Shown one piece after another: positions 16,877 through 25,798 of a DNA stretch of 50,045 nt (position 1 is the first letter of the stretch; each line of letters opens with the position of its first letter). The notes beneath the pieces were generated by a model. That model had not been told where the DNA came from. It worked only from the letters and a program-made list of their open reading frames with translations, and searched no databases. The position numbers were made by a program, and so were the translations under genes. Source of the stretch: Candidatus Ruminococcus avistercoris (GTDB taxonomy: Bacteria; Bacillota; Clostridia; Lachnospirales; Lachnospiraceae); the NCBI GenBank assembly GCA_019120315.1, contig DWVJ01000001.1, positions 1-50,045 of the forward strand. The letters run 5' to 3'.

Positions 16877-17652
16877 GCTCCCATACCTCCTGTTATGATC
16901 CATACCGCCGCCACTACTAGAGCCATCACCAGTTCACAGACACTGAGAAACCAACCTGCGATGTCTCCCGTCGTCCCGCCGAAATACTTCATCGCCAGAT
17001 GATGATAATAGGCGAATACCAGCGCTGCGCCAGATAACGCCGCGATGCCAAAAACCGGTTTTGCCAGCACCATCAGCACAGCGGCCAGCAGGATATAAAA
17101 AATCATGGTGATCTGAACCTTTCGCGTGCTGGCTCCTCTGGCAAAAGTGGCCACAGACCCGTCTTTTCTGGCTTTGGGAAAGGTGACGATGGCATAGGCG
17201 CTTAACGCCCGGGATAACAGAAAACCGGGGGCCAGCACACCGATGGTTGTCAGATTCAGCTGACTGCAGATACCGAAGTACAAAACGAAATAGACGGCGC
17301 AGGTGATGACGGCAAAGGCTCCCGCATGGGAATCCTTGAGGATTTCCAGACGGCGCTCTTTCGTCTGCCAGGAACTCATGGCATCTGCGGTATCCAAAAG
17401 GCCGTCCAGATGGATCCCCCCTGTGATCAGAAAAGGGATCAAAAGCAAGATCGCCGCAAAGAAAGACTGGGTCATATCCACATGCATCCGGACAATGCCC
17501 CAGATATACCACAAAGCGCCGATCACTGCCCCCACCAGGGGCCAGAAACACATGGCATAAGACATGTTGTCCTCCCGCCAGTCGCACCTTGGCATGGGTA
17601 TTTTCGAATACATGGAAAATGCGATTATAAAACTTTCACCAAGCTTTTTCAT
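16873..17652 (-). CDS. cobS: Adenosylcobinamide-GDP ribazoletransferase (cobalamin synthase), membrane protein
   Basis: A 259-residue polytopic membrane enzyme that joins adenosylcobinamide-GDP to alpha-ribazole (phosphate), the last assembly step. F-S-M-Y-S-K-I-P-M-P opens it. The metal-binding G-G-I-H-L-D-G-L-L-D-T-A-D-A motif and D-S-H-A-G-A-F-A-V are present. It overlaps cobU upstream and the short CobU-like gene downstream by four bases each. Confidence 0.96.
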   Translation of the reverse strand: MKKLGESFIIAFSMYSKIPMPRCDWREDNMSYAMCFWPLVGAVIGALWYIWGIVRMHVDMTQSFFAAILLLIPFLITGGIHLDGLLDTADAMSSWQTKERRLEILKDSHAGAFAVITCAVYFVLYFGICSQLNLTTIGVLAPGFLLSRALSAYAIVTFPKARKDGSVATFARGASTRKVQITMIFYILLAAVLMVLAKPVFGIAALSGAALVFAYYHHLAMKYFGGTTGDIAGWFLSVCELVMALVVAAVWIITGGMGA

Positions 17653-18173
17653 AGCTGCTCTCCTTTTACTCTTACCGGTATGCCGTAGACCACTTCTGTC
17701 ACCTGATCCGCCAGGGAAGCAATCTTCCGGTTGATTTCACCCAGATAATTCTGATAGCGGATCGTCTCCGGATCGTAATCGATCCCATCGGAAAAGATCT
17801 CGTTGGTGACGATCACCAGGTTTGATGCCGTCTTTGCCAGATGGCGGACTCCGGACCAAACGGCCGATACCGTCTCCTTGCCCGCTCCGTCCTCCCGGTA
17901 CATTTCATTGGCCACCAGATTGGACATACATTCCAGAAGAATATTGCAGCCGGATGGCAGCTGAAGCTTTTTCAGACCGGTGTAACATTCCACTGTGGTG
18001 AATTTTTTTTGTTTCCGCATGTTTCGATGGCGTTCAATTCTGCGAAAACTTTCCTCATCAAAAGGATACATGGTAGCGATATAAAAACGCTGCGCCTCTC
18101 CCAGAGCGACGATAGACGCTTCTGCGAAGGCCGATTTTCCGCTGCCGCTTCCTCCCGTAATCAGATGTATCAT
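17649..18173 (-). CDS. cobU: Adenosylcobinamide kinase / adenosylcobinamide-phosphate guanylyltransferase
   Basis: A 174-residue bifunctional enzyme of normal length. The P-loop is I-T-G-G-S-G-S-G-K-S-A-F-A-E; R-I-E-R-H and L-L-E-C-M-S-N-L-V-A-N-E-M match the family, and V-I-V-T-N-E-I-F-S-D-G-I is the Walker B/guanylyl region. It phosphorylates adenosylcobinamide and transfers GMP to it. GGAGAA lies upstream of the ATG, and the gene ends in an ATGA overlap with cobS. Confidence 0.95.
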   Translation of the reverse strand: MIHLITGGSGSGKSAFAEASIVALGEAQRFYIATMYPFDEESFRRIERHRNMRKQKKFTTVECYTGLKKLQLPSGCNILLECMSNLVANEMYREDGAGKETVSAVWSGVRHLAKTASNLVIVTNEIFSDGIDYDPETIRYQNYLGEINRKIASLADQVTEVVYGIPVRVKGEQL

Positions 18174-18197
18174 GCTGTGTTTTCTCCTGCCCCGTTT

Positions 18198-19247
18198 TTA
18201 AGAAAGGGGAACATAAGTTTCCATTTCATTTTCTTCAAAGGTGCTCATGCCATTGTACACGGCGATGGCGATATCCAGTATGGGATAGAGGGTGACCGCG
18301 CCTGTTCCTTCCCCCAGACGCATATCGCAGGTCAGACATCCTTCCAGTCCCAGTGCGTCAAGAACCATGGCGGAAGCCGGTTCCTTTGACAGATGGGACG
18401 CCATTATAAAACCTTTGGCTTCCGGCTTCATCCTTGCGGCGCAAAGAGCCGCCACACTGGAGATAAATCCATCGATGACCACCGGAATACGCAGGGCGGC
18501 TCCGCCGAGAAATACGCCGGTCATGCCGGCAATGTCCAGTCCGCCTACCTTTGCGAGCACGTCTATGATATCGTCTTTTTGGGGACGATTCAGGGCGATT
18601 GCCTTTTTGATAGCGGCAATTTTACGGTCCAGCCCTTCGCTGGAAAGGCCTGCCCCTCTTCCGGTTACCTTCTCTGGCGGGGCATCCAGCAGTACGGATG
18701 TTATGGCGCTGCTGGTGGTAGTATTTCCGATTCCCATCTCGCCGGTGGCGATAATCTCATACCCTTTTTCCTTTAGTTCCTCCGCCATATGGATGCCCAC
18801 CTCGATAGCTTTAATGGTCTCCTCTCGCGTCATAGCCGGTTCCCGGGTCATATTCCGTGTCCCGTACATTACCTTGTGCTGAATCAGATGAGAATCTGCT
18901 GCGATTCCGATATCCACCGGAAAAATGTCGGCGCCCACCTGACGGCACATGATGGTGGCGGTGGCCTTTTCCTTCAGAAAATTTTCAGAGATAATCAGGG
19001 TGACATCCTGTCCACTCTGACTGATCCCTTCCTCCACCACGCCATTGTCCGCGCACATGGTGACCAGAGCTTTCTTTTTCAGATGTACATCCGTCGTTTT
19101 GAAAATTCCGGCCATCTGTACTACTGCATCCTGCAGTTTGCCAAGGCTATGCAGGGGAATGGCGATGCTGTACCACCGCTCTTCTGCTTTTTTCATTGCT
19201 TCCTGATCCAGCGTGCCGATGGCGCGCAGCGTCTCCTCCAAATTCAT
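18198..19247 (-). CDS. cobT: Nicotinate-nucleotide--dimethylbenzimidazole phosphoribosyltransferase
   Basis: A 349-residue enzyme that activates the lower-ligand base to its alpha-riboside phosphate. M-C-A-D-N-G-V-V-E-E-G, G-E-M-G-I-G-N-T-T-T-S-S-A and the catalytic glutamate in L-G-E-G-T-G-A-V are all present. The start overlaps the cbiA stop (ATGA). No bluB, bza or other base-synthesis gene is in the window, so the native lower ligand cannot be told; CobT enzymes accept several bases. Confidence 0.96.
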   Translation of the reverse strand: MNLEETLRAIGTLDQEAMKKAEERWYSIAIPLHSLGKLQDAVVQMAGIFKTTDVHLKKKALVTMCADNGVVEEGISQSGQDVTLIISENFLKEKATATIMCRQVGADIFPVDIGIAADSHLIQHKVMYGTRNMTREPAMTREETIKAIEVGIHMAEELKEKGYEIIATGEMGIGNTTTSSAITSVLLDAPPEKVTGRGAGLSSEGLDRKIAAIKKAIALNRPQKDDIIDVLAKVGGLDIAGMTGVFLGGAALRIPVVIDGFISSVAALCAARMKPEAKGFIMASHLSKEPASAMVLDALGLEGCLTCDMRLGEGTGAVTLYPILDIAIAVYNGMSTFEENEMETYVPLS

Positions 19248-20605
19248 TTTTTATCCTTCCTTTCCCTGCATTTTTCCAGAAATGCCCGCGGCATCTTTCT
19301 GTTTCCATAATAATAAATGTGCGGATACCCGGCAAAAAGCGTGCCGCTGCTGTGAATACAGCGCCAGCTTCTTTTGGACAGCGGTTTGCTGGCCAGAAAT
19401 TCCTCTCCGCAGTTTTCCGAATCATAATAATGGAACTCATGGGACGGCATAGTCCCCACCTGCTGTCCGAAGGCACATCCCTGTGAGAGGGTAATATAGC
19501 CAAACCTGGTCAGCCGTTGTGTCTTATGTACGGCACCGGAAATCACTCCGGCCATATCGTAATACGCTTCGTCATGTCCCTGCATCCGGTCATGAAGATA
19601 CATGAAGCCGCCGCATTCGGCGATACAGGGAAGCCCTTCTTCAATGGCTTTTTTTATGCTGCATCGCATGGATGCATTGGCGCTTAATTCTTTTGCATAC
19701 AGTTCGGGATATCCTCCGTGCAGCAAAAGTCCGTCCAGATCTTCCGGCAAAGCTTTGTCATGTATCGGAGAAAAGGGAATCAATTTTGCACCCATTTCTT
19801 CCAGAAGAGTCAGATTGTCCTCATAGAAGAAACAAAACGCTTCATCCTTTGCCAGACCGATACGAAGGGGCCGGCCGCAGACCGGCGGTTCCGCAGGCAG
19901 CTCCTCCTCGATGGGAGGCGCGGATTTTGCCAGATCCAGCAGTCCGGTCACATCCAGGCTGTCTTTTAAAATCTCGGCCAGTCTGTTGAGATTTTCCTGC
20001 AGATCGGCGATCTCATCCGGCATGACAAGCCCAAGATGACGGCTTTCCAGATGACAGTCCTTTACCAGAGGAACATAGCCGTAGGCTTTCACCGGCAGGG
20101 CCTCCTCCACCATCTGTTTCATCCGGGGATACATCATGGGAGAAAGCTGATTGAAAATCACGCCTTTGATATGACTGTCTTCTTTGTATTCCAGAAACCC
20201 TTTGATGAAGGGAACCGCCGATACGCTCATCCCTTTACAGTTTACCAGCAGCACGGCGGGGGTGTCGGTCTGATCGGCCACATCCCAGGCGCTGGCACGG
20301 GATGAAATGCCTGCCAGACCATCGTAATATCCCATAACGCCTTCCACGACAGCCAGGTCGTTGCCCTTGCCGTTTCGTCTCATCAGCCCCCGCAGAGTCT
20401 GCCGGTCCGTAAAAAATGAATCCAGATTCCGGCTTTTCATACCGATGACGCGGCTGTGAAACATGGGATCAATATAGTCCGGCCCGCATTTAAACGAAAT
20501 CACCTTTTTCCCGCCGTTTTTTAAAAGCTGCAGAATGCCGCAGGTAATCAGCGTCTTTCCGCTGCCGCTGGAGGGTGCCCCGATCAATATTCTGGGAAGC
20601 TGCAT
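19244..20605 (-). CDS. cbiA: Cobyrinate a,c-diamide synthase
   Basis: A 453-residue ATP-dependent glutamine amidotransferase. The N-terminal P-loop is G-A-P-S-S-G-S-G-K-T. G-V-M-G-Y-Y-D-G is the CbiA/CobB signature. The C-terminal amidotransferase domain has its nucleophile in A-E-C-G-G-F-M-Y-L and a histidine in P-S-H-E-F-H-Y. It amidates side chains a and c of cobyrinate. AGGAGG precedes the ATG, five bases after the cbiJET stop. Confidence 0.96.
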   Translation of the reverse strand: MQLPRILIGAPSSGSGKTLITCGILQLLKNGGKKVISFKCGPDYIDPMFHSRVIGMKSRNLDSFFTDRQTLRGLMRRNGKGNDLAVVEGVMGYYDGLAGISSRASAWDVADQTDTPAVLLVNCKGMSVSAVPFIKGFLEYKEDSHIKGVIFNQLSPMMYPRMKQMVEEALPVKAYGYVPLVKDCHLESRHLGLVMPDEIADLQENLNRLAEILKDSLDVTGLLDLAKSAPPIEEELPAEPPVCGRPLRIGLAKDEAFCFFYEDNLTLLEEMGAKLIPFSPIHDKALPEDLDGLLLHGGYPELYAKELSANASMRCSIKKAIEEGLPCIAECGGFMYLHDRMQGHDEAYYDMAGVISGAVHKTQRLTRFGYITLSQGCAFGQQVGTMPSHEFHYYDSENCGEEFLASKPLSKRSWRCIHSSGTLFAGYPHIYYYGNRKMPRAFLEKCRERKDKK

Positions 20606-20609
20606 GGTA

Positions 20610-22574
20610 TTATTCTCCTCCTTCGCAGGATATGATATAGACTGGATTTTGCCCCATCATCATATGGTATCGTCCCGCTTCCTTTGATTTTCCTACGCTG
20701 ACAGAGACGATATCCACATCTTTCACCGGAAACGTTTTCAGACACTCCAGCGCTTCCGCCACGGTCTCCAGCGTGATGCAGTTGATTACCATACGCACAT
20801 CGGGGTTTTTGGCCAATAAAAGTCCCATAATTTCTTTCAGGTTTCCGGAAGATCCGCCGATGAACGCGTGGGTGGGCGACGGCAGGTCAATACAGGCTGC
20901 GGGAGCCAGTCCTTCGATGATCTCCAGGTGGGGAACCTGGAATTTCAGCCGGTTTTTTTTCAGCAGTTCCACAGCCTGTGCCTTTTTCTCTACAGCATAA
21001 ACCCGGCCGTAAGAAGCCACACGTGCCATCTCCACAGAAACGGAACCCGTCCCCGCACCGATGTCATAGATGACGGAATCCTTCGTAAGCCGAAGTTTGG
21101 ACAGGGATATGGACCGGATCTCTTCTTTGGTCATGGGAACCTTATCCCGCAGGAAGGCCTCGTCGGCAATGCCGTGGGTGACAATCCGTTTTTTCTCATC
21201 GTTAACCAGAAGCATCACGCTTAAAGGGTCTGTCTGGATATCCTGCAGACTTTTTGCCGTACCGCAGCGGATTTTTTCATCCGGGTAGGAAAGTCTTTCC
21301 CCCACATATACTTTGACCTCTTCCATGCCAAATTCACAAAGCTGTCTGCAAAGACGGCCGATCCCATCTTTCTCGCCCACGATGGCAAAAACTTTCTGAT
21401 GTTCCCGCACCATACTGATCATATTGAGGGAACGTCCGTGCATGCTGCAGGGCGCCACGTCTTCCCAGGGCATCTTCAGTTTTGCCAGGAAACAGATCAT
21501 TGATGAAATTCCCGGAATCAGCGTAGTCTGGGGCGGCAATACTTCCAGCAGTTTTTTTGCACCGCTGTAAAAACCCACATCGCCGGATAATACGACGGCT
21601 ACCTTTTCCAGTTCTTTATGGGATGCGATATAATCTGCAATCTCCTGAGGTTTATAAGCGTGATAGACTGCCTGACCCGGATGGGCGGTTTCCAGTGTCA
21701 TCCGTCTGGCGCCAATGAGCAGATCCGCTTCTTCGCAGGTAGTTTGTGCCTCCTTCGTCATGCCGTCTGCCGTGCCCATACCGATTCCCACCAGGGTGAT
21801 TTTCTGCTCTGTCTGAATAGAAAAAGTATCGATCAGAACCTTTTTACACTCCGTCAGGGAAAGTCCTTCTTCTTTTACCGGCCGCCCGATCAGCACCAGA
21901 CGTGCGCCCGCTTTTCTTGCGGCTTCGTATTTTTCCATGAAACCGCCGGTGCTGCCGGATTCTTTCGTGACCAGGTAGCGGCAATCATACTGCTTAAGCA
22001 TGGCGGTATTCATTTCCATGGAAAAAGGCCCCTGCATACAGATCAGATGTTTTCCGGAAAAGCCCAGCTTAGCGCAGGAGGATGCCACTTCCGGGAGAGA
22101 GAGAACCCGCGCGTAGACGCGCTCCTGGTAATTGCCGAGTCTTGTGTATTCCCGGATTTCCTTGCTGCCGGTAGTGGCGAGGATATTTCCGCTGGTACCT
22201 TCCAGATAGTCGACAGCCTCTGCCACCGAATCCACATAGACCACATCCTGATCTTCCAGATGATAGCCTTCCCGCAGCAGCCGAAGATATGGTCTTCCTG
22301 CTTTTTTACAGGCCGAATGGATATTTTCTGTTACCTGAGCCGCGTATGGATGAGTGGCGTCGATCACCAGACGGGGATGTTCAGAGGTCATCAGTTCGGC
22401 CATCTGTTCTTCATCCAGCCGTTCATGGGAAATTTTCAGGCAGCCGCCTTCCGGCAGAAGACTTTCTCCGTATTCCGTAGCCACGCAGACATAGGAAGGA
22501 ATTTCATATCTGTTCAGAAATTCCGCAATAGTACGCCCCTCCAGCGTACCGGCAAATATTAAAACCTCAGACAT
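20610..22574 (-). CDS. cbiJET: Triple fusion: precorrin-6A reductase (CbiJ) - C5 methyltransferase (CbiE) - C15 methyltransferase/decarboxylase (CbiT)
   Basis: A 654-residue protein with three domains. Residues 1 to about 250 are CbiJ: I-F-A-G-T-L-E-G-R, D-A-T-H-P-Y-A and T-K-E-S-G-S-T-G-G-F. Residues about 258-450 are CbiE, a tetrapyrrole methylase starting V-G-I-G-M-G with V-V-L-S-G-D-V-G-F-Y-S-G. Residues about 465-654 are CbiT, a class I SAM methyltransferase with Y-D-I-G-A-G-T-G-S-V-S-V-E. The protein would carry out reduction of cobalt-precorrin-6A and the following methylations and decarboxylation. CbiE-CbiT fusions (CobL) are widespread; adding CbiJ is less usual. The start overlaps the cbiH end by 8 bases. 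Confidence 0.95.
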   Translation of the reverse strand: MSEVLIFAGTLEGRTIAEFLNRYEIPSYVCVATEYGESLLPEGGCLKISHERLDEEQMAELMTSEHPRLVIDATHPYAAQVTENIHSACKKAGRPYLRLLREGYHLEDQDVVYVDSVAEAVDYLEGTSGNILATTGSKEIREYTRLGNYQERVYARVLSLPEVASSCAKLGFSGKHLICMQGPFSMEMNTAMLKQYDCRYLVTKESGSTGGFMEKYEAARKAGARLVLIGRPVKEEGLSLTECKKVLIDTFSIQTEQKITLVGIGMGTADGMTKEAQTTCEEADLLIGARRMTLETAHPGQAVYHAYKPQEIADYIASHKELEKVAVVLSGDVGFYSGAKKLLEVLPPQTTLIPGISSMICFLAKLKMPWEDVAPCSMHGRSLNMISMVREHQKVFAIVGEKDGIGRLCRQLCEFGMEEVKVYVGERLSYPDEKIRCGTAKSLQDIQTDPLSVMLLVNDEKKRIVTHGIADEAFLRDKVPMTKEEIRSISLSKLRLTKDSVIYDIGAGTGSVSVEMARVASYGRVYAVEKKAQAVELLKKNRLKFQVPHLEIIEGLAPAACIDLPSPTHAFIGGSSGNLKEIMGLLLAKNPDVRMVINCITLETVAEALECLKTFPVKDVDIVSVSVGKSKEAGRYHMMMGQNPVYIISCEGGE

Positions 22575-23298
22575 CCCGATATCCCCTTGGCGTTACCATT
22601 TTTCCGTTGATTTCCTTGGTCTGGGAATTGCCGACAAACACCGTGGTGAACATGTCCACACTGGTATTCCGCAGCTCTTTTAAGGTCATGATCTTCATGT
22701 TTTCCCCTTCCCGGCCGATATTGCCCACAATCCCGCAGACGGTATCTTCTTTTTTATAACGCATCATCAGATCACAGGCTTTCATCAGATAATCGTGGCG
22801 TTTCTTGCTGGATGGATTGTAAAGGCAGATGACGAAGTCTGCCTCTGAAGCGTGAAGCAGTCTGGATTCAATCTTTTCCCAGGGAGTCAGAAGATCACTC
22901 AGACTGATCAGGCAGAAATCATGAATCAGCGGCGCGCCCAGCACGGCGGCTCCGCCGGTGGCGGCCGTTACTCCGGGAATGATCTCAAGCTCCACCTGGG
23001 GGTAATCCTTTCCCACTTCATACATCAGACCTGACATGCCGTATACTCCGGCGTCGCCGCTGCAGATCATGGAAACCGTCTTTCCCTTCATCGCTTCCTG
23101 AAACGCCATGACACAGCGATCCACTTCTTTTTTCATAGGCGTCGTCATAAACTCTTTTCCGGGAAAATGCTCTTTCACCAGATCCACATAAACCGTATAA
23201 CCGATGATGGTATCGCTGCCTTTCAAAGCATTGATGGCTCGAACGGTCATCTGTTCGTATTCTCCTGGCCCGATACCCACAACATATAATTTATTCAA
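22567..23298 (-). CDS. cbiH: Cobalt-precorrin-3 / precorrin-3B C17-methyltransferase
   Basis: A 243-residue tetrapyrrole methylase. N-K-L-Y-V-V-G-I-G-P-G is the SAM-binding opening, C-S-G-D-A-G-V-Y-G-M-S-G is the family's second loop, and I-P-G-V-T-A-A-T-G-G-A-A-V-L-G-A-P-L follows. It methylates C17 and contracts the ring. I place the start at a TTG (23298) with GGAG eight bases upstream, inside the end of cbiG; the longer open frame begins at another TTG and adds residues with no family match. Confidence 0.93.
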   Translation of the reverse strand: MNKLYVVGIGPGEYEQMTVRAINALKGSDTIIGYTVYVDLVKEHFPGKEFMTTPMKKEVDRCVMAFQEAMKGKTVSMICSGDAGVYGMSGLMYEVGKDYPQVELEIIPGVTAATGGAAVLGAPLIHDFCLISLSDLLTPWEKIESRLLHASEADFVICLYNPSSKKRHDYLMKACDLMMRYKKEDTVCGIVGNIGREGENMKIMTLKELRNTSVDMFTTVFVGNSQTKEINGKMVTPRGYRDV

Positions 23299-24334
23299 AT
23301 TCCACACTCCATTCTTCCATGGCAAAAGCGACGGTCACACCGTTTCTGCCAATTTTTTTCTGTATGATTTTACCGCCTCCACTGGCTTTTACCGCGCTTC
23401 TCTCGCAGACATTGTCCACACCGGTGACAGACTGTACGAAATCCGACGCGGAAAAATCTCCTTCTGTTTTCAGCAGTTCTTCTGCCGTGTACACAGACAG
23501 GGGGATCCCCATCTCCTGACAGAATTCCCGCAAAGCTGGTTCCTCCTTTTTCAGATTGATAGTCGCCGCCTGCGCTACCGCTTCATGGAACAGGCCGTTG
23601 ATCTGGCAGGCTTCTTCAAACAATTCTTCGATCTGCTCTGTCGATACGTCTTTCCGGCATCCGATGCCGGCTGTGATACTGCGGGGAATCAGCCACAGCG
23701 TCTGTTCAAAGGGCTGCCGGTGGTAATGAACGCCCACATAGATTCCCAGTTCCATATCTTCCTGATTTATCACCAGGCCTTCCGGAGCCTGACCGGTTAC
23801 CGGCAGTTCACTGATAAATCCCACGGTTCCGCCGTGGAGCAGCTTTGCTGAAACCTCTTTCGCCAAAGACATGTTGGAAATATACAGACGGTTTTTCTTG
23901 GCAAATACATCCACCGCAAATCTTCCATTTACGTCCGTAGCCGTGGTGACCACCGGTATGGCGCCCAACTCCTTTCCGACCGTTTCCGCCAGTTCATTGG
24001 CCCCTCCCAGATGGCCCGATAAAAGCGAGATACAGAATTTTCCTCTCTCATCCATAACCACCACTGCCGGATCATACTTTTTATCTTCCACATAAGGGGC
24101 AATGGCACGTACCGCAATCCCGCTGGCGCCGATGAAAAGGATCGCATCCTTGGTCTCAAACATTTTTTTGGTCCAGAGCTTCAGGGAATCCTTTACCGGT
24201 ATGGCGTCCACATCTCTTAGATAACGGCTTTTGGCGAACACTTCCGTACGATGACCGCTCTTTTTCAAAAGGCGGTCCGTTTCCTCCGCCAGCACGTATC
24301 CGTTCATTGTAAAACATATGATTCCTATTTCCAT
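23291..24334 (-). CDS. cbiG: Cobalt-precorrin-5A hydrolase
   Basis: A 347-residue protein. L-L-S-G-H-L-G-G-A-N-E-L-A is the central CbiG signature, and the C-terminal domain carries G-I-G-C-R-K-D-V-S and a final K-I-G-R-N-G-V-T-V-A-F-A segment. It opens the delta-lactone of cobalt-precorrin-5A, releasing acetaldehyde, a step specific to the anaerobic pathway. A GGGAGA site precedes the ATG. Confidence 0.94.
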   Translation of the reverse strand: MEIGIICFTMNGYVLAEETDRLLKKSGHRTEVFAKSRYLRDVDAIPVKDSLKLWTKKMFETKDAILFIGASGIAVRAIAPYVEDKKYDPAVVVMDERGKFCISLLSGHLGGANELAETVGKELGAIPVVTTATDVNGRFAVDVFAKKNRLYISNMSLAKEVSAKLLHGGTVGFISELPVTGQAPEGLVINQEDMELGIYVGVHYHRQPFEQTLWLIPRSITAGIGCRKDVSTEQIEELFEEACQINGLFHEAVAQAATINLKKEEPALREFCQEMGIPLSVYTAEELLKTEGDFSASDFVQSVTGVDNVCERSAVKASGGGKIIQKKIGRNGVTVAFAMEEWSVEFE

Positions 24335-24348
24335 GACTCTCCCGCCGC

Positions 24349-25107
24349 CTATTTGCTGGCTTTTCTGAATTCCGTTGTGAAAGCCGGATTATAAAGTTCC
24401 GACCGGTTATAGTGGCTGTGTGTCACCACATCGCCGATAATCATCAGCGCCGTTTTGGTGATATTTTCCTTTCTTGCCGTTTCTGCCAGAGTACCCACCG
24501 TACACACCGCCGTTTTTTCATCTTCCCAGGTGGCTTTATAGACGATCGCCGCCGGCGTATCCTTCTGGTAACCGCCCTCGATCAGTCTTTTGCTCAGTTC
24601 CTCCAGCATACCGGTACTCAAAAAGATCACCATGGTGGCCTGATGTGCGGCAAAGGATTCAATGCTTTCTTTTTCCGGTACCGGCGTTCTGCCGGCCATT
24701 CTTGTGATGATCACGCTCTGAGACACGTCGGGAAGCGTATATTCCAGGTCAAGGGCGGACGCGGCGCCGCAGAAAGAACTGACTCCGGGACAGGAATCGT
24801 AAGAAATCCCTTTTTCATCCAGCACATCCATCTGTTCCCGGATCGCCCCATACAGACAGGGATCTCCGGTATGAAGGCGTACCGTCGTCAGACCTTTTTC
24901 CTCCGCCTCATACATCACATCCAGTACTTCTTCCAGCGTCATTTTTGCACTGTTATAAATCTGGCATCCTTCTTTGGCATAATCCAGCAGCTGCGGATTT
25001 ACCAGAGAACCGGCGTAAATAATCACATCGGCCTCTTCCAGATATTTTTTCCCTCTGATGGTAATCAGATCCGGGGCGCCTGAGCCCGCTCCTACAAAAT
25101 GTATCAT
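24349..25107 (-). CDS. cbiF: Cobalt-precorrin-4 C11-methyltransferase
   Basis: A 252-residue tetrapyrrole methylase. I-H-F-V-G-A-G-S-G-A-P-D-L-I-T is the CbiF/CobM opening, with Y-A-G-S-L-V-N next and R-L-H-T-G-D-P-C-L-Y-G-A-I-R-E-Q at the substrate loop. It methylates C11 of the corrin ring. The gene follows cbiL by four bases; its GGAG lies within the end of cbiL. Confidence 0.95.
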   Translation of the reverse strand: MIHFVGAGSGAPDLITIRGKKYLEEADVIIYAGSLVNPQLLDYAKEGCQIYNSAKMTLEEVLDVMYEAEEKGLTTVRLHTGDPCLYGAIREQMDVLDEKGISYDSCPGVSSFCGAASALDLEYTLPDVSQSVIITRMAGRTPVPEKESIESFAAHQATMVIFLSTGMLEELSKRLIEGGYQKDTPAAIVYKATWEDEKTAVCTVGTLAETARKENITKTALMIIGDVVTHSHYNRSELYNPAFTTEFRKASK

Positions 25108-25111
25108 TTTC

Positions 25112-25798
25112 TTATGCTTTCTCCTTTACAATTATTAACGAATAATATCCGGCATCTTCCGGTATCTCATCTGCTCCGCGGAAAATCTTTTCATTTTCCA
25201 TGCCGCAGTTTTCAATCATCACCACTTCATCCGATGACTGCTGCAGGAGTTCTTTTACGTTTTTCATTTTCTTTCCCGCTTTCATCAGCACCTTGGTGCC
25301 CGGCAGTTTGAGCGCGTCTTCGATCTGATAGGATGCCGGAATCACATGAAGCGGTTCCGCTTTTTCCACCAGCCCCATATTCAGTCTGGCCGCCACTGCG
25401 CAAAAGGAGGTGATGCCGCTGATGATTTCCACCTCATATCCCATCTCCTGCACTTTTTTATGGACATAAAGATAGGTGGAATACACGGTGGTATCGCCAA
25501 GAGTCAGGAAGGCTACCTGTTTGCCCTGCAAAAGACAGTCTGCAATTTTCTTTGCTCCCTCTGTGTGGCTTGCTTCCAGCACAGCCGGATCTTTTGTCAT
25601 GGGCATATGGATTGGAAGCAGTTCCTTTTGGGAAAGTTCCGGATAAGCCTGTACCACAATTTTATAAGCCACCGTCTCCTTGGGCTCCTTTCCGGGAAGG
25701 GCGATCACATCGCTTTCCCGGATGATTCTCATTGCTTTAAGTGTCAGCAGTTCCGGATCTCCCGGACCGACTCCCACACCATATAATTTACCTGTCAT
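25112..25798 (-). CDS. cbiL: Cobalt-factor II / precorrin-2 C20-methyltransferase
   Basis: A 228-residue tetrapyrrole methylase. L-Y-G-V-G-V-G-P-G-D-P-E-L-L-T-L-K-A opens it, L-T-L-G-D-T-T-V-Y-S-T-Y is the CbiL substrate loop, and I-S-G-I-T-S-F-C-A-V-A-A follows. Because cbiK supplies cobalt early, cobalt-factor II is the likely substrate. The start overlaps the end of cbiD by 11 bases, with AAGGAG upstream. Confidence 0.95.
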   Translation of the reverse strand: MTGKLYGVGVGPGDPELLTLKAMRIIRESDVIALPGKEPKETVAYKIVVQAYPELSQKELLPIHMPMTKDPAVLEASHTEGAKKIADCLLQGKQVAFLTLGDTTVYSTYLYVHKKVQEMGYEVEIISGITSFCAVAARLNMGLVEKAEPLHVIPASYQIEDALKLPGTKVLMKAGKKMKNVKELLQQSSDEVVMIENCGMENEKIFRGADEIPEDAGYYSLIIVKEKA

